A stretch of DNA of 64,000 bases from Desulfofustis limnaeus (lineage in GTDB: Bacteria; Desulfobacterota; Desulfobulbia; Desulfobulbales; Desulfocapsaceae): contig NZ_AP025516.1 in NCBI RefSeq assembly GCF_023169885.1, forward strand, positions 4,071,501-4,135,500, in the 5' to 3' direction. Shown piece after piece: positions 24,692 through 34,510 of this stretch. The notes beneath the pieces are model-generated. The model did not search any database, was not told the origin of the DNA, and saw nothing but the letters and a program-made list of their open reading frames with translations. Both the position numbers and the translations under genes were made by a program. Positions within the stretch are counted from its first letter, which is position 1; each line of letters begins with the position of its first letter.

Positions 24692-26104
24692 ATGTTCGAT
24701 GTCATGGTAGTTTTGCCGCTGATCGCCACCGGTGCCGGCGCCATCCTGATTATGCTGGTGGCGGCTTTCGAGACGTTTCGCAAGGAAGGTTTGTCGATCC
24801 TAGGCATGGGATTGTTCGCCTTCGCTTTCTTTGTTCAGCTGACCGTCGACAATAGCGGTGACATTACCCCGTTTGCCGGGGTGTTCAACGGCATGCTGGT
24901 GGCCAACACCTTCACCAAGGTTGCCGGCCTGATCATCCTTGCCTGCGGGTTTTTCTCGGCGATTGCCGCTCAGACCTATTTTACCCAGAACAAAGGATTC
25001 GTTCCGGAGTTTTACTGCATGCTGCTGTTTGCCGCCTTCGGCATGTTGTTGCTGACCATGGTTGCCGAATTGATCACCCTGTTCATCGCCCTAGAGATCA
25101 TGTCTCTGGCGGTGTATTCCTTGGTCGGCTACGACCGCCGCAGTGTCGTTCGTTCCGAGGCCGTTTTGAAATACCTGATGCTGGGCGCTTTTGCCGGTGC
25201 TTTCTACGTCATGGGGGTGGTGTTGATCTATGCCGGTGCCGGCAGCACCCGCTTTGCCGAGATCGGAGCGACGATCGCCGCGTATGGTTTCCTTGCCAAT
25301 CCGGCCTTGGTTGGCGGTTCTTTGCTGGTTCTCTTTGCTTTGCTGTTCAAGGCAGCGGTTTTCCCACTCCATGCCTGGGTGGTCGATGTCTACGACGGCG
25401 CCCCGTTGCCGGTGACCGGTTTCATGGCCACGGCCGTCAAGGCTGCCAGTTTTGCGGTACTCGCCAATTTCTTGACGATCGACAGCGCCATTCATCAGGA
25501 ATGGCTCATCTTTCTCTTTTACATCTCGATCCTGACCATGTTTGCCGGCAACCTCATTGCCATCGGTCAAAACAACATCAAGCGGATGTTGGCCGCCTCC
25601 GGTATCGTCCATTCCGGCTATCTGCTCATCGCTCTGGTGGCTCTGGGCAGCGAGCAGGTGTCCGGGGCGATCATCCTCTATTACCTGGCCGCCTATGGTA
25701 TTGCCACCCTTGGACTGTTCGTGGCGCTTTCCTATCTGAGCGGTGTCGAGGAGAAGCGGACCGTCTTTGACGATTTTCGGGGCCTGGCCAAGGTTAGACC
25801 GTATTCAGCTGCCTGCATCGCCGTTTTTCTACTGTCCATGGCCGGGATTCCACCGACCGCCGGCTTTATGGGCAAATTATACATCATCGCTGGTGCGTAT
25901 CAGGCCGGCCATGTGGTGTTGGCGGTGATCGGGATAGTCAGCAGCATTTTGTCGATCTGGTACTACCTGCGACTGATTGTGGTGATGTATTTTCGTGAAC
26001 CGGAAGACGATTTTGCGGTCGCCGAGATGACTCTGGCACCGCTCGGAACGATGGTGCTTGCCATCGGTATCTTTGCCATCAGTCTGTATCCGGTGGCCTG
26101 GTAG
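24692..26104 (+). CDS. nuoN: NADH-quinone oxidoreductase subunit N
   Basis: A 470-residue antiporter-like subunit. LFIALEIMSLAVYSLVGYDR near 130-149 carries the conserved Glu; FKAAVFPLHAWVVDVYDGAPLPVTGFMATAVKAA near 220-253 and MLAASGIVHSGYLLI near 300 are diagnostic. It is preceded by GGGGGAGCAGC and is the last structural gene of the operon. Confidence 0.95.
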   Translation: MFDVMVVLPLIATGAGAILIMLVAAFETFRKEGLSILGMGLFAFAFFVQLTVDNSGDITPFAGVFNGMLVANTFTKVAGLIILACGFFSAIAAQTYFTQNKGFVPEFYCMLLFAAFGMLLLTMVAELITLFIALEIMSLAVYSLVGYDRRSVVRSEAVLKYLMLGAFAGAFYVMGVVLIYAGAGSTRFAEIGATIAAYGFLANPALVGGSLLVLFALLFKAAVFPLHAWVVDVYDGAPLPVTGFMATAVKAASFAVLANFLTIDSAIHQEWLIFLFYISILTMFAGNLIAIGQNNIKRMLAASGIVHSGYLLIALVALGSEQVSGAIILYYLAAYGIATLGLFVALSYLSGVEEKRTVFDDFRGLAKVRPYSAACIAVFLLSMAGIPPTAGFMGKLYIIAGAYQAGHVVLAVIGIVSSILSIWYYLRLIVVMYFREPEDDFAVAEMTLAPLGTMVLAIGIFAISLYPVAW

Positions 26105-26161
26105 TATTTTTCAGGCCGCTGTCGACCCGGCTGCCAACCTTATGAGACAAAGGACGAGGAC

Positions 26162-26602
26162 ATGAGAGTAAAAGACATTCTCGCCGAGAAGGGAACACGG
26201 GTGGTAACCATCCACGAGGAAAACCTATTGATCGACGTGGTTTCGTTGTTTTTTGCCAACCGTATCGGTTCGCTGGTCGTCGTCGACAAATATGATCGGA
26301 TTCTCGGCATCGTCGCGCCGAACGATATTCTCAGGGCGGTGCATAGCCGGCCCGACTCCATATCTCGCGTGTCGGTGCGGGAGGTGATGACCAGAGATGT
26401 TATCGTCGGTACCCCGGACGACAAGGTTGGGCACTTGATGACCGTCATGACCGAAAACCGAATCCGCCATATCCCGATCATCGAAGACGGCAAGCTTGCC
26501 GGGCTGGTCTCCATCGGCGATCTGGTCAAAGCGCAACTCACCGAGCAGGATGTGGAGATCCGGCACCTCAAAGATTACATCCAGGACCGCTATCCCAGCT
26601 GA
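26162..26602 (+). CDS. Tandem CBS-domain protein
   Basis: A 146-residue protein made of two CBS motifs. The first ends IGSLVVVDKYDRILGIVAPNDILRAV near residue 35-60; the second ends IRHIPIIEDGKLAGLVSIGDLVKA near 100-123. VREVMTRDVIVGTPDD starts the second motif. Stand-alone tandem CBS proteins bind adenine nucleotides (AMP, ATP or SAM) and modulate partner proteins. It follows nuoN by 57 bases on the same strand, has AGGACGAGGAC before its ATG and may be transcribed with the complex I genes. The partner is unknown. Confidence 0.88.
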   Translation: MRVKDILAEKGTRVVTIHEENLLIDVVSLFFANRIGSLVVVDKYDRILGIVAPNDILRAVHSRPDSISRVSVREVMTRDVIVGTPDDKVGHLMTVMTENRIRHIPIIEDGKLAGLVSIGDLVKAQLTEQDVEIRHLKDYIQDRYPS

Positions 26603-27150
26603 CTCCCTCGCCCGTTACCAGATCTCAACGGGTCACGTCAGCATGGCGTCGGGATGGGGTTGATGGTGACGAAACGCTTGCTTGCCGAGCGTTATTGTGC
26701 TCGTTCGTCGGTGCCATGGCCCGCTTTTCATGATCTGGCAGCGATGCCTTTCGCCGGTTCTCTGCCGGGAACTCCAAAAAGTAGGCTCAATCGGGATGGA
26801 TTCAAAATAATTTGTCTCTGATGAAAAAATGCGTTAGGCTATGTGTATACAGTAGCAGACGAAATTCAGGGCCAGGGACACCAGCGCAGGTGTCGGCCCG
26901 AGCATGTCGACGGCCTTTTCTGTGGCCGTCACGCTCTGACGGAATCTCCTGGTGGATGTTGATGGCACTACCGCCTTCCTCCAGTGATTTCTCAGGCCCG
27001 GTGAATGACCCCCGACCTGCCCGTGATGTCCTTTGATCCTTTCGGGTCGTTGGCCTTGGTGTGGCAAAGGGCGCCGGGATCCCGCTTTTCTGCGTGATGC
27101 AGCTTCGGTAAGCTTCAGAATACGACCCGCCGCCCGTTTTCAATGGGGGA
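26603..27150. other. Intergenic region between the CBS gene and cfa
   Basis: About 550 bases with no convincing gene. It contains a partial copy of the MITE-like repeat (26738-26800) and a short GC-rich hairpin (ACGGCC/GGCCGT near 26910-26930). Reading frames in it have no recognisable domains. Confidence 0.5.
26738..26800. repeat. Partial copy of the MITE-like repeat
   Basis: The segment GCAGCGATGCCTTTCGCCGG through CAAAAAGTAGGCTCAATCGG aligns without large gaps to the reverse complement of the left end of the selO-linked element (CAGCGATGCCCGTCGCCGGG to AAAAAAGCACGCTCAATCCG). It ends at the equivalent terminus, GGATGGA. The other half of the element is not recognisable. Confidence 0.6.
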
Positions 27151-28308
27151 ATGGCGACCATGAGACGGATCATTCGATCGATGGCCCAGCGATATTTGGG
27201 CAACCTGTTCGAGAAGGCAGACATCGCCGTAGACGGCCAGCGGCCCTGGGATATCCGGATCAACGACCAGCGCTTCTACGAGACGGTAGTTGCCGGAGGG
27301 TCCCTGGCTCTCGGGGAGTCGTACATGGATGGTTGGTGGGACTGCCAGGCTTTGAACCAATTCTTCTATCGGCTCCTGAAACAGGGGATTGATCGAACCT
27401 ATTGTCAAAAATTTCCGGCGCTGATCGGCAAGATGAAAGCGCTCTTGTGTAACCGCCAAAACCGTCGACGCGCCTTCCAGGTCGGAGAGCGTCACTATGA
27501 TGCCGGCAACGATCTGTTCGCCCTGATGCTCGATTCCTCGTTGACCTATAGTTGCGGTTACTGGCGCCGGGCCGAGACGCTCGAGCATGCCCAGCAGGCC
27601 AAGCTCGATCTGATCTGCCGCAAGCTCAATCTGCAACCGGGTATGCGCCTGCTCGATATCGGTTGCGGGTGGGGGAGTCTGGCGCTGTTTGCGGCTCGCA
27701 ACTACGGTGTCGAAGTGGTGGGCCTGACGGTTTCTGAAGAGCAGGCCCACCTTGCCCGGGAGCGGTGCGCGGGTCTGCCGGTGGAGATCAGATTGCAGGA
27801 TTACCGGGAACTGGACACCACGTTTGACGCCATCGCCTCGGTGGGCATGTTCGAGCATGTGGGCTATAAGAATTATCGTGCCTTTATGAGGGTGGTGCAG
27901 CGATGTCTGGCCGGAGATGGGCTTTTCTTGCTACACACCATCGGAGCCAACAGTTCCGTTCGCTGTTGTGATCCCTGGTTTGACAAATATATCTTTCCCA
28001 ACGGCATGTTACCGTCCATCAGGCAGCTCGGAGCGGCTATCGAACCACTGTTCATCATGGAAGATTGGCAGAATCTCGGGGTCGATTACGAAAAGACCGT
28101 TTTGTCCTGGTACCGTAATTTCGAGGCCAACTGGGAACGGATAAAACGACGATACAGCGAACGATTCTATCGCATGTGGCGCTATTATTTGCTCTCCGTA
28201 GCAGGAGGTTTTCGCGCCCGTCACATTCAGGTATGGCAATTGGTCCTGGCTCACCATGGGACGAGCCGGGGATACCGGAGCATCCGTTGTCCGCAGTGTG
28301 TGGCGTGA
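27151..28308 (+). CDS. cfa: Cyclopropane-fatty-acyl-phospholipid synthase
   Basis: A 385-residue SAM-dependent methyltransferase that adds a methylene bridge to unsaturated acyl chains of membrane phospholipids. GGSLALGESYMDGWWD near residue 50 and RHYDAGNDLFALML-type (ERHYDAGNDLF, near 113) are family signatures; LDIGCGWGSLALFAA near 167 is the SAM motif; FEHVGYKNYRAFM near 232 and FPNGMLPSIRQL near 283 follow. The C-terminus carries a short extra tail, RCPQCVA, with a CxxC pair not usual in E. coli Cfa. Start is ATG 27151; ATG 27160 is a close alternative. Confidence 0.94.
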   Translation: MATMRRIIRSMAQRYLGNLFEKADIAVDGQRPWDIRINDQRFYETVVAGGSLALGESYMDGWWDCQALNQFFYRLLKQGIDRTYCQKFPALIGKMKALLCNRQNRRRAFQVGERHYDAGNDLFALMLDSSLTYSCGYWRRAETLEHAQQAKLDLICRKLNLQPGMRLLDIGCGWGSLALFAARNYGVEVVGLTVSEEQAHLARERCAGLPVEIRLQDYRELDTTFDAIASVGMFEHVGYKNYRAFMRVVQRCLAGDGLFLLHTIGANSSVRCCDPWFDKYIFPNGMLPSIRQLGAAIEPLFIMEDWQNLGVDYEKTVLSWYRNFEANWERIKRRYSERFYRMWRYYLLSVAGGFRARHIQVWQLVLAHHGTSRGYRSIRCPQCVA

Positions 28309-28350
28309 CTGGTCGGCCCGCCGCACAAGCGTCTCCTCCTAAACGGTTTA

Positions 28351-28400
28351 GGTTCACCCGGATGACCGTGCTTTTTTCCCCCGGACGTCATCGCATGGTG
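28351..28400. repeat. Solo end of the MITE-like repeat
   Basis: GGTTCACCCGGATGACCGTG followed by CTTTTTT matches the terminus of the selO-linked element (TTCATCCGGATTGAGCGTGC then TTTTTT), continuing as CCCGGACGTCATCGC against CCCGGCGACGGGCATCGC. It is preceded by a small palindrome, CCTAAACGGTTTAGG (28338-28352). No second end is recognised in the 287-base intergenic stretch between cfa and purL. Confidence 0.5.
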
Positions 28401-28595
28401 ACCGGGCAACTGCAAGGTGCCATGAACCGTGCTGTGCCTATCCCCGCCGGCAGGAATTGATTTCTGAGGACATTTCTGCCAATTAATGCTAGCTTTGCAG
28501 GCGGGTTGAAACATGCCCAGCAACCTGTTCAGACCGGTCCTGTCTGCCGTTCGCCATCATTTATTCCTGCAACGGATCATACTTTGAGGTTACTC

Positions 28596-31500
28596 ATGAA
28601 GTCCATTGTACAGCATCTGTTTCGCCGAACCGGTGAGTCGACTGAGTTCTGTTTCAATATCGAGTCGTCGCGGCCGCTTGCTGAGGCTGAGCTGGATTGC
28701 CTCAGACTCGTTCTCGCCGAAGGGTTTCTTGTTGAAACGGTTACCGATCAACCGCAGCTACACGGGGACCGACTCGTTGAAGTCGGTCCCCGGCTCAATT
28801 TCGCCACCGCCTGGTCTTCGAACATGGTGTCCATTTGCCAGTCCACCGGCCTGGAAACGGTGCTTCGGGTGGAGCGGTCGCGTCGTTACCTGGTTCCTCA
28901 GGGCGAGGATCAGCAAGCCTTCATCGATGCTCACCATGACCGGATGACCGAGTGTCTGTACCCTGAGCCTCTGTCGAGCTTCGAGACCGGTATCGAGCCG
29001 GAACCGGTCTATGAGGTGGATCTGCGCTCCAAGGGACCAGATGCCCTGCTCGAAATCCCCGGGATCTCCATGGATGAGTGGGACCGTAATCTGTATTACG
29101 ACTATTTTGTCAAGACACAGGGGCGCAACCCCACCATCGTCGAGATCATGGATCTCAACAATGCCAACTCGGAGCATTCTCGCCATGGGTTCTTCAAAGG
29201 GCGTCAGGTAATCGACGGAGAGGAGCAGCCAGGGACACTATTGGATCTCGTAGCTGATACCCTGAAGGCAAACCCCGAAGGTTCGGTGATTGCGTTTAAG
29301 GATAATTCCAGCGCTATCCAGGGGTACGATATCGAAACCATCACCCCGACCCGGCCGGGTGAACCATCACCGCTGGTTCGCATAAGGAGCTGTTATCACC
29401 CGCTGCTGACCGCCGAGACCCATAACTTTCCAACCGGCGTGGCGCCGTTTCCCGGGGCTGAAACCGGGACCGGCGGGCGAATCCGTGACGTGCAGGGGAC
29501 CGGTCGCGGTGCCTTTGTGGTTGCCGGGACAGCTGCCTATTGCGTCGGCAATCTCCGTATACCTGGGTACGATCTCCCCTGGGAGGTGGAGTACAAGCAA
29601 CCGGACAACCTGGCGACCCCGTTGGAAATCGAGATCCAGGCGAGCAATGGTGCGTCCGATTACGGGAACAAGTTCGGCGAGCCGGTCATCCAGGGGTTTA
29701 CCCGGTCCTTTGATATGCGCCTGAACGGCGGGGAACGATGGGGGTTTCTCAAACCGATCATGTTCACCGGCGGTATCGGCCAGATCGATGCCCGGTTGAC
29801 CGAGAAGAAGCAGCCGGAACAGGGGATGTTGATTGTTCAGATCGGTGGTCCGGCGTATCGGGTCGGTTTCGGCGGCGGTGCAGCCTCGAGCATGCTACAG
29901 GGTGAGAATGCTTCAGATCTTGATTTCGACGCCGTCCAGCGGGGCGACGCGGAGATGGAGCAAAAGATGAACCGGGTCATTCGGGCTTGCAACGAGATGG
30001 GCGGCAAGAGCCTGATCGAGGTGATCCACGATCAGGGGGCGGGTGGGCCGGCCAATGTCTTGAAAGAACTGGTGGAAAAATCTGGCGGTCGGATCGATAT
30101 CCGCAATATCCGGGTCGGTGATCCGACCATGTCGGTGTTGGAAATCTATGTGGCTGAATATCAGGAACGGGCTGGCTTGTTGATCAGACCGGAAGCCATT
30201 GAACAATTCAAGGCCATCTGCCAGCGGGAAAAAATCGGCTGCGAAGTGCTCGGCGAGGTGACCGGCGATCTGCGTTTCGTCGTCAACGATTCGCTTACCG
30301 GCACGACGCCGGTGGATATCGAACTGGATAAACTGCTCGGCAGTATCCCCCAGAAGACCTTTGTCGACCAGAGGGTGAAACCGTCCCTACGGCCGCTGAG
30401 CCTGCCGCAGAATCTCACGGTTCGTGAGGCACTGCAACAGGTCCTGCGGCTGCTCTCGGTTGGTTCCAAACGGTTTCTGACCAACAAGGTGGACCGGGCG
30501 GTAACCGGCCTGGTGGCTCAGCAACAATGTTGCGGTCCGCTGCAGCTTACGGTTGCCGATGCGGCAGTGGTGGCCCAAAGTCATTTCGGGGTAACCGGAA
30601 TTGCCACGGCGATTGGCGAACAATCGATCAAGATGCTCGTCGATCCGGCCGCCGGTGCTCGGATGGCGGTCGGTGAAGCGCTCACCAACCTGGCCGCCGT
30701 GGTCATCGAGGATCTTGAACAGGTGAAATGTTCAGCCAACTGGATGTGGGCGCCAAAGCTGCCTGGTGAGGGGGCGGCGTTGCGGGATGCGGTCAAGGCC
30801 ATGCGAGACGTGATGATTCCTTTGGGTATCGGTGTGGACGGCGGTAAGGACAGCCTGTCCATGGCGACCATGGTGGACGGAGAAATGGTCAAGTCGCCGC
30901 GGGAACTGGTGGTCTCGTTATATGCTGCGGTGCCCGATATCCGCCGCAAGATCACGCCCGATCTGAAAAAGCCGGGTTCGGTGCTGCTGCTCGTCGATCT
31001 CTCCGGCGGCCGGCAGCGGCTCGGTGGGTCGGCCCTGGCTCAAGTGCATGGGCAGATCGGCGAGCAGGCTGCCGACCTCGATGATCCGGTTCTGGTGCGG
31101 CGGGCTTTTTTCGGCATCCAGGAATTGATATCCCGGCACTTGATCAGTGCCGGGCACGACCGGTCCGACGGCGGTCTGGTAACCACCCTTCTGGAAATGG
31201 CGTTCAGCGGCAATTGCGGTTTGTCCATCGATCTGCCGGAAACGGCTGATGTGCTGGCACTTTTGTTTGCCGAGGAGTTGGGCTATGTGGTCGAGTGTGG
31301 TGAAGATCAGGTGGAACAGATCAAGACCCTGCTTTCTCTGGTCGATGTGCCGGTGGTCCCGATTGGCAGAAGCAGCGTGGAGCACCGCATCAGCATCCGT
31401 TCTAACGGTAAGCTGGTGTTGGATGAGGAGATGGAGGAACTGCGGCAATGGTGGGAGGAGACTAGCTACCAGCTGGAGCGGCTGCAGATGGACCCGGCCT

Positions 31501-32399
31501 GCGCAGAATCGGAAAAGAAAAGCAGCTTCCGACGCAACGGGCCACGGTATCACCTTCCCTTCTCGCCTGAACCGCCCCCGAAGGAGGTGCTCCAGAGAAC
31601 GGATAAACCACGGGTGGCCATCCTGCGCGACGAGGGTTCCAATTCCGATCGGGAGATGAGTTCGGCCTTTTATCTGGCCGGATTCGAACCGTGGGATGTG
31701 TGCATGAACGATCTGTTGTCCGGTCGTATCAGTCTCGACGGCTTCCGCGGTCTGGCGGCCGTGGGCGGCTTTTCCTATGCCGATGTTCCGGAGTCGGCAA
31801 AAGGGTGGGCGGCGACCATTCTGTTCAATGATCGGCTCAAGCAGCAGTTCGATGTCTTTTACGAGCGTCCGGACACCTTCTCGCTTGGAGTATGCAACGG
31901 TTGTCAGCTCTTTGGGTTGATCGGCTGGGTCCCCTGGCTAGGGATCGAACCGGAGCGGCAGCCGCGGTTTATCCATAACGAGTCGGGCCGGTTCGAATCG
32001 CGCTGGGCTACGGTCCGGGTGAACCGGAGTCCGGCCCTGATGTTCAAGGGGATGGAGGATCTGGTCTTCGGCATCCACGTCGATCACGGTGAGGGGCGGC
32101 TGGTCTTTCCTGACCCGACGCTACAAACTGCGGTGGTCGAACAGGGATTGACGCCGCTGGTTTTCGTGGATGACGATGGCCGGCCGACCGAGATCTATCC
32201 GTTCAATCCGAACGGTTCACCGGGAGGTCTGACCGGTCTCTGCTCACCGGACGGTAGACACCTGGCCGTTATGCCTCACCCGGAGCGGGTCTTCCTTCCC
32301 TGGCAAGCCCATTGGCTGCCCGAGGCGTTCCGCAATCTGCCGGTGAGTCCGTGGCTGCAGATGTTCCGCAATGCGTACGACTGGTGTGTTCGACCATGA
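28596..32399 (+). CDS. purL: Phosphoribosylformylglycinamidine synthase, single-chain large form
   Basis: A 1267-residue enzyme of purine biosynthesis that converts FGAR to FGAM using ATP and glutamine. It combines the N-terminal PurS-like region, the two AIRS-type synthase halves and a C-terminal class I glutamine amidotransferase. Visible landmarks: NNANSEHSRHGFFKG near 185, the ATP-site stretch FGGGAASSM near 425, and in the amidotransferase RDEGSNSDREMSSAF near 1018, catalytic Cys in GVCNGCQLFG near 1105 and the His/Glu of MPHPERVFLPW near 1230. The ATG at 28596 has a TGAGGT ribosome site; an upstream in-frame ATG lacks one. Many anaerobes use separate PurS/PurQ/PurL, so the fused form is worth noting. 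Confidence 0.95.
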   Translation: MKSIVQHLFRRTGESTEFCFNIESSRPLAEAELDCLRLVLAEGFLVETVTDQPQLHGDRLVEVGPRLNFATAWSSNMVSICQSTGLETVLRVERSRRYLVPQGEDQQAFIDAHHDRMTECLYPEPLSSFETGIEPEPVYEVDLRSKGPDALLEIPGISMDEWDRNLYYDYFVKTQGRNPTIVEIMDLNNANSEHSRHGFFKGRQVIDGEEQPGTLLDLVADTLKANPEGSVIAFKDNSSAIQGYDIETITPTRPGEPSPLVRIRSCYHPLLTAETHNFPTGVAPFPGAETGTGGRIRDVQGTGRGAFVVAGTAAYCVGNLRIPGYDLPWEVEYKQPDNLATPLEIEIQASNGASDYGNKFGEPVIQGFTRSFDMRLNGGERWGFLKPIMFTGGIGQIDARLTEKKQPEQGMLIVQIGGPAYRVGFGGGAASSMLQGENASDLDFDAVQRGDAEMEQKMNRVIRACNEMGGKSLIEVIHDQGAGGPANVLKELVEKSGGRIDIRNIRVGDPTMSVLEIYVAEYQERAGLLIRPEAIEQFKAICQREKIGCEVLGEVTGDLRFVVNDSLTGTTPVDIELDKLLGSIPQKTFVDQRVKPSLRPLSLPQNLTVREALQQVLRLLSVGSKRFLTNKVDRAVTGLVAQQQCCGPLQLTVADAAVVAQSHFGVTGIATAIGEQSIKMLVDPAAGARMAVGEALTNLAAVVIEDLEQVKCSANWMWAPKLPGEGAALRDAVKAMRDVMIPLGIGVDGGKDSLSMATMVDGEMVKSPRELVVSLYAAVPDIRRKITPDLKKPGSVLLLVDLSGGRQRLGGSALAQVHGQIGEQAADLDDPVLVRRAFFGIQELISRHLISAGHDRSDGGLVTTLLEMAFSGNCGLSIDLPETADVLALLFAEELGYVVECGEDQVEQIKTLLSLVDVPVVPIGRSSVEHRISIRSNGKLVLDEEMEELRQWWEETSYQLERLQMDPACAESEKKSSFRRNGPRYHLPFSPEPPPKEVLQRTDKPRVAILRDEGSNSDREMSSAFYLAGFEPWDVCMNDLLSGRISLDGFRGLAAVGGFSYADVPESAKGWAATILFNDRLKQQFDVFYERPDTFSLGVCNGCQLFGLIGWVPWLGIEPERQPRFIHNESGRFESRWATVRVNRSPALMFKGMEDLVFGIHVDHGEGRLVFPDPTLQTAVVEQGLTPLVFVDDDGRPTEIYPFNPNGSPGGLTGLCSPDGRHLAVMPHPERVFLPWQAHWLPEAFRNLPVSPWLQMFRNAYDWCVRP

Positions 32400-32504
32400 C
32401 CAGGTACAAAGCCGCGCGGCAGCCGGCTGGCAGTTCGCGAGTGCGGTGAAGGCCGGATTGCCGGTGGGCTGGCAGTAGCCCGGTCGTTTTCTTCAGCTGT
32501 GTGT

Positions 32505-34268
32505 TCAGGCCGCTGTTTCTCCGGCGCCGCAGATGCGATTGCGCCCGGAGGCCTTAGCTCGATACAGGGCTTCATCCGCCAGCTTCAAGGCCACCTCTAT
32601 CTCGTGTTCGGCAGACGCCAGGCAAAAGCCGATACTGACAGTGACATGCGGGCCGGTTTGTTCGGAGCCGGAGTCGATCCCGGTTCGGATACGCTCGCCG
32701 ATCTGCTGCAGTGTCGTGAAATCACATGGGGCGAGTAGAGCCAGAAATTCGTCTCCCCCCCAGCGTGAGACATGATCGTAGGTGCGGATACTGTCTTGCA
32801 ACAGCTGGGCCGTCGCAATGAGAACCTGGTCTCCGACCGCATGTCCGTGCGAATCGTTGATTTGCTTGAAGTGGTCGAGATCGATCCAGATTATTCCGAA
32901 TCGTGAGCGATCTCGATGAGCCCGGGCCCCTACTTTGCGAAGCGCTTCCGTCATGCCGCGCCGATTGAGCAGTCCGGTCAGGGCGTCGATTCGAGCAAGA
33001 CGATCCAGATCCTCGGTACGGTCGCGAATCTTGTCTTCCAATTCCCGCGTGTGTTCGGAGATGGACTCGGCCATGGCGACAAAATGGCCGATCAGGCGGC
33101 GAATCTCTCCATATCCGCGGGGTGGCAGAGACGGTTTGAGATCGCCGTCACGGGCCCGAACCATTGCCTGCTCCAGCGAATTGAGGGGAGACAGAAGCAG
33201 ATAGTTGAGGAAAACGAAAAAAACCAGTAGTGATGCCACCAGGATTACCAGAAACAAAACGGCAATCGGCAGGAACTGACTGAGGGGAAGCAGCTGATCC
33301 AGGTCCATTAGGGTGACTTCATACCATCCGATAGAAGGAAGATAGGCGATTCCGAGCAAGTGGCGTTTGCCTTCCACCGTGACGAAATCGGTTTTGACGA
33401 CGCCATCGTTTGCTGGTTTTTTACCCAATTGTTCCATCGTTGCTTGCAGGCGTAGGTAATCAGCAGGTTTGTCCAGAAGTACTGCAATCGTATTTTTTTG
33501 GCCTTCGGGTTTGATGAAGCTGGCAAATTCGATGAAATGCTGGTCCTTGTAGAGTTGGATGGCGCCGTGGTAGTCGAGAAACAGAGTGGTAATGCCGGGC
33601 TGTTGGATATCGACGATATCGTCTAGGAAGTTCTGCAGTTCAAGGCCAGTCCCGACAATTCCCAGAATCCGGGCTCCATCGCGGATCAGCACATCGATCC
33701 AGAGTTTGGTTACCCCCAAGGTTTCATCCGGGTTGACGTTCAGGTGGAACGGCCGGTTTTCTTCCACCAGGCGATAGAACCAAGCATCGGCCGGATTCTT
33801 CGGATCGAGTCGGTAGCGCCATTGACGACCGGCGAACTCGTTGCGACTGTTGTTGTGATAATAATCGCCGCTGTCGAGTAGCGCGAGGAAGTAACTTTGA
33901 TCGAGAAAGTTACGGCGATAACTTTCCATCTCTTCCATCGCCTGCGCCTTCAGAGTGGGGACTTCGGGATCGACGATCCAGCGTTTGATGATTTTCGATT
34001 CGGCCATCTGTCTGGCCAGGGCGATCTCCCGCTCCAACGGCTGCAGGAGACGTCCGCTATCATAATGGACCTGGATTTCGGCAATTCGCCGGCCCCACTG
34101 TTCGATAATCTTTTCCGCGATGAGGTGGAAAGCTGTCCACATGGCCAGGGAGGCTATGGCCAGCAACACGGCCGTGATAAGGGCGAATGATGTCTTGAGG
34201 CTCAAAATGATTGACAGGATAAGAGGGTTTGCCCGGGTTCTATGCCGAGTTGTTCGCGTTTGACGCAA
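32505..34268 (-). CDS. Membrane diguanylate cyclase (Cache-like sensor, HAMP, GGDEF)
   Basis: A 587-residue protein with a transmembrane helix near residues 25-50, a periplasmic sensor of about 260 residues that looks like a double Cache domain (YYHNNSRNEFAG, PDETLGVTKLWIDV, IVGTGLELQNFLDDI), a second helix near 310-335, a HAMP segment (LSPLNSLEQAMVRARDGDL), a short coiled coil and a GGDEF domain. The active-site motif RWGGDEFLAL is intact, and an inhibitory RxxD site (RTYD) lies five residues before it, so product feedback is expected. It makes c-di-GMP from GTP. The start appears to be TTG 34268. No EAL or HD-GYP domain is attached. Confidence 0.92.
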   Translation of the reverse strand: MRQTRTTRHRTRANPLILSIILSLKTSFALITAVLLAIASLAMWTAFHLIAEKIIEQWGRRIAEIQVHYDSGRLLQPLEREIALARQMAESKIIKRWIVDPEVPTLKAQAMEEMESYRRNFLDQSYFLALLDSGDYYHNNSRNEFAGRQWRYRLDPKNPADAWFYRLVEENRPFHLNVNPDETLGVTKLWIDVLIRDGARILGIVGTGLELQNFLDDIVDIQQPGITTLFLDYHGAIQLYKDQHFIEFASFIKPEGQKNTIAVLLDKPADYLRLQATMEQLGKKPANDGVVKTDFVTVEGKRHLLGIAYLPSIGWYEVTLMDLDQLLPLSQFLPIAVLFLVILVASLLVFFVFLNYLLLSPLNSLEQAMVRARDGDLKPSLPPRGYGEIRRLIGHFVAMAESISEHTRELEDKIRDRTEDLDRLARIDALTGLLNRRGMTEALRKVGARAHRDRSRFGIIWIDLDHFKQINDSHGHAVGDQVLIATAQLLQDSIRTYDHVSRWGGDEFLALLAPCDFTTLQQIGERIRTGIDSGSEQTGPHVTVSIGFCLASAEHEIEVALKLADEALYRAKASGRNRICGAGETAA

Positions 34269-34338
34269 TCGGCTGGACGCATGGATTCAATCACTGTCCG
34301 CTCTATTTTGACCAAGACGGTAATGATGTGCTGAAAGG

Positions 34339-34375
34339 GTCTCTCTGCGATCCGGATAGCGACTCGCAGAGAGAC
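34339..34375. repeat. Perfect 12-bp inverted repeat
   Basis: GTCTCTCTGCGA at 34339-34350 pairs exactly with TCGCAGAGAGAC at 34364-34375 around a 13-base loop. It lies between the end of cyuA and the start of the diguanylate cyclase gene, both on the minus strand. It lacks a following T-run on either strand, so it may be a factor-assisted terminator for the cyuA operon or an operator for the cyclase gene. Confidence 0.5.
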
Positions 34376-34510
34376 AGACTATCGTGATCCTCGAGGTTTT
34401 ACAAGCGTTCAGCAGGTCCTGTTGCTGGAATTAAAGGAAACTGCCGGGCGTGGTGTCCTCCAGAGTGAAGGTGCGTCGTTCCCGTTTGTCAGCACAACAG
34501 CTCATTTGTG

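Noticed and set aside
26802-27263. Minus-strand frame of 153 codons overlapping the start of cfa
   Set aside because: It has no recognisable domain, overlaps a certain gene and has a composition typical of a shadow frame.
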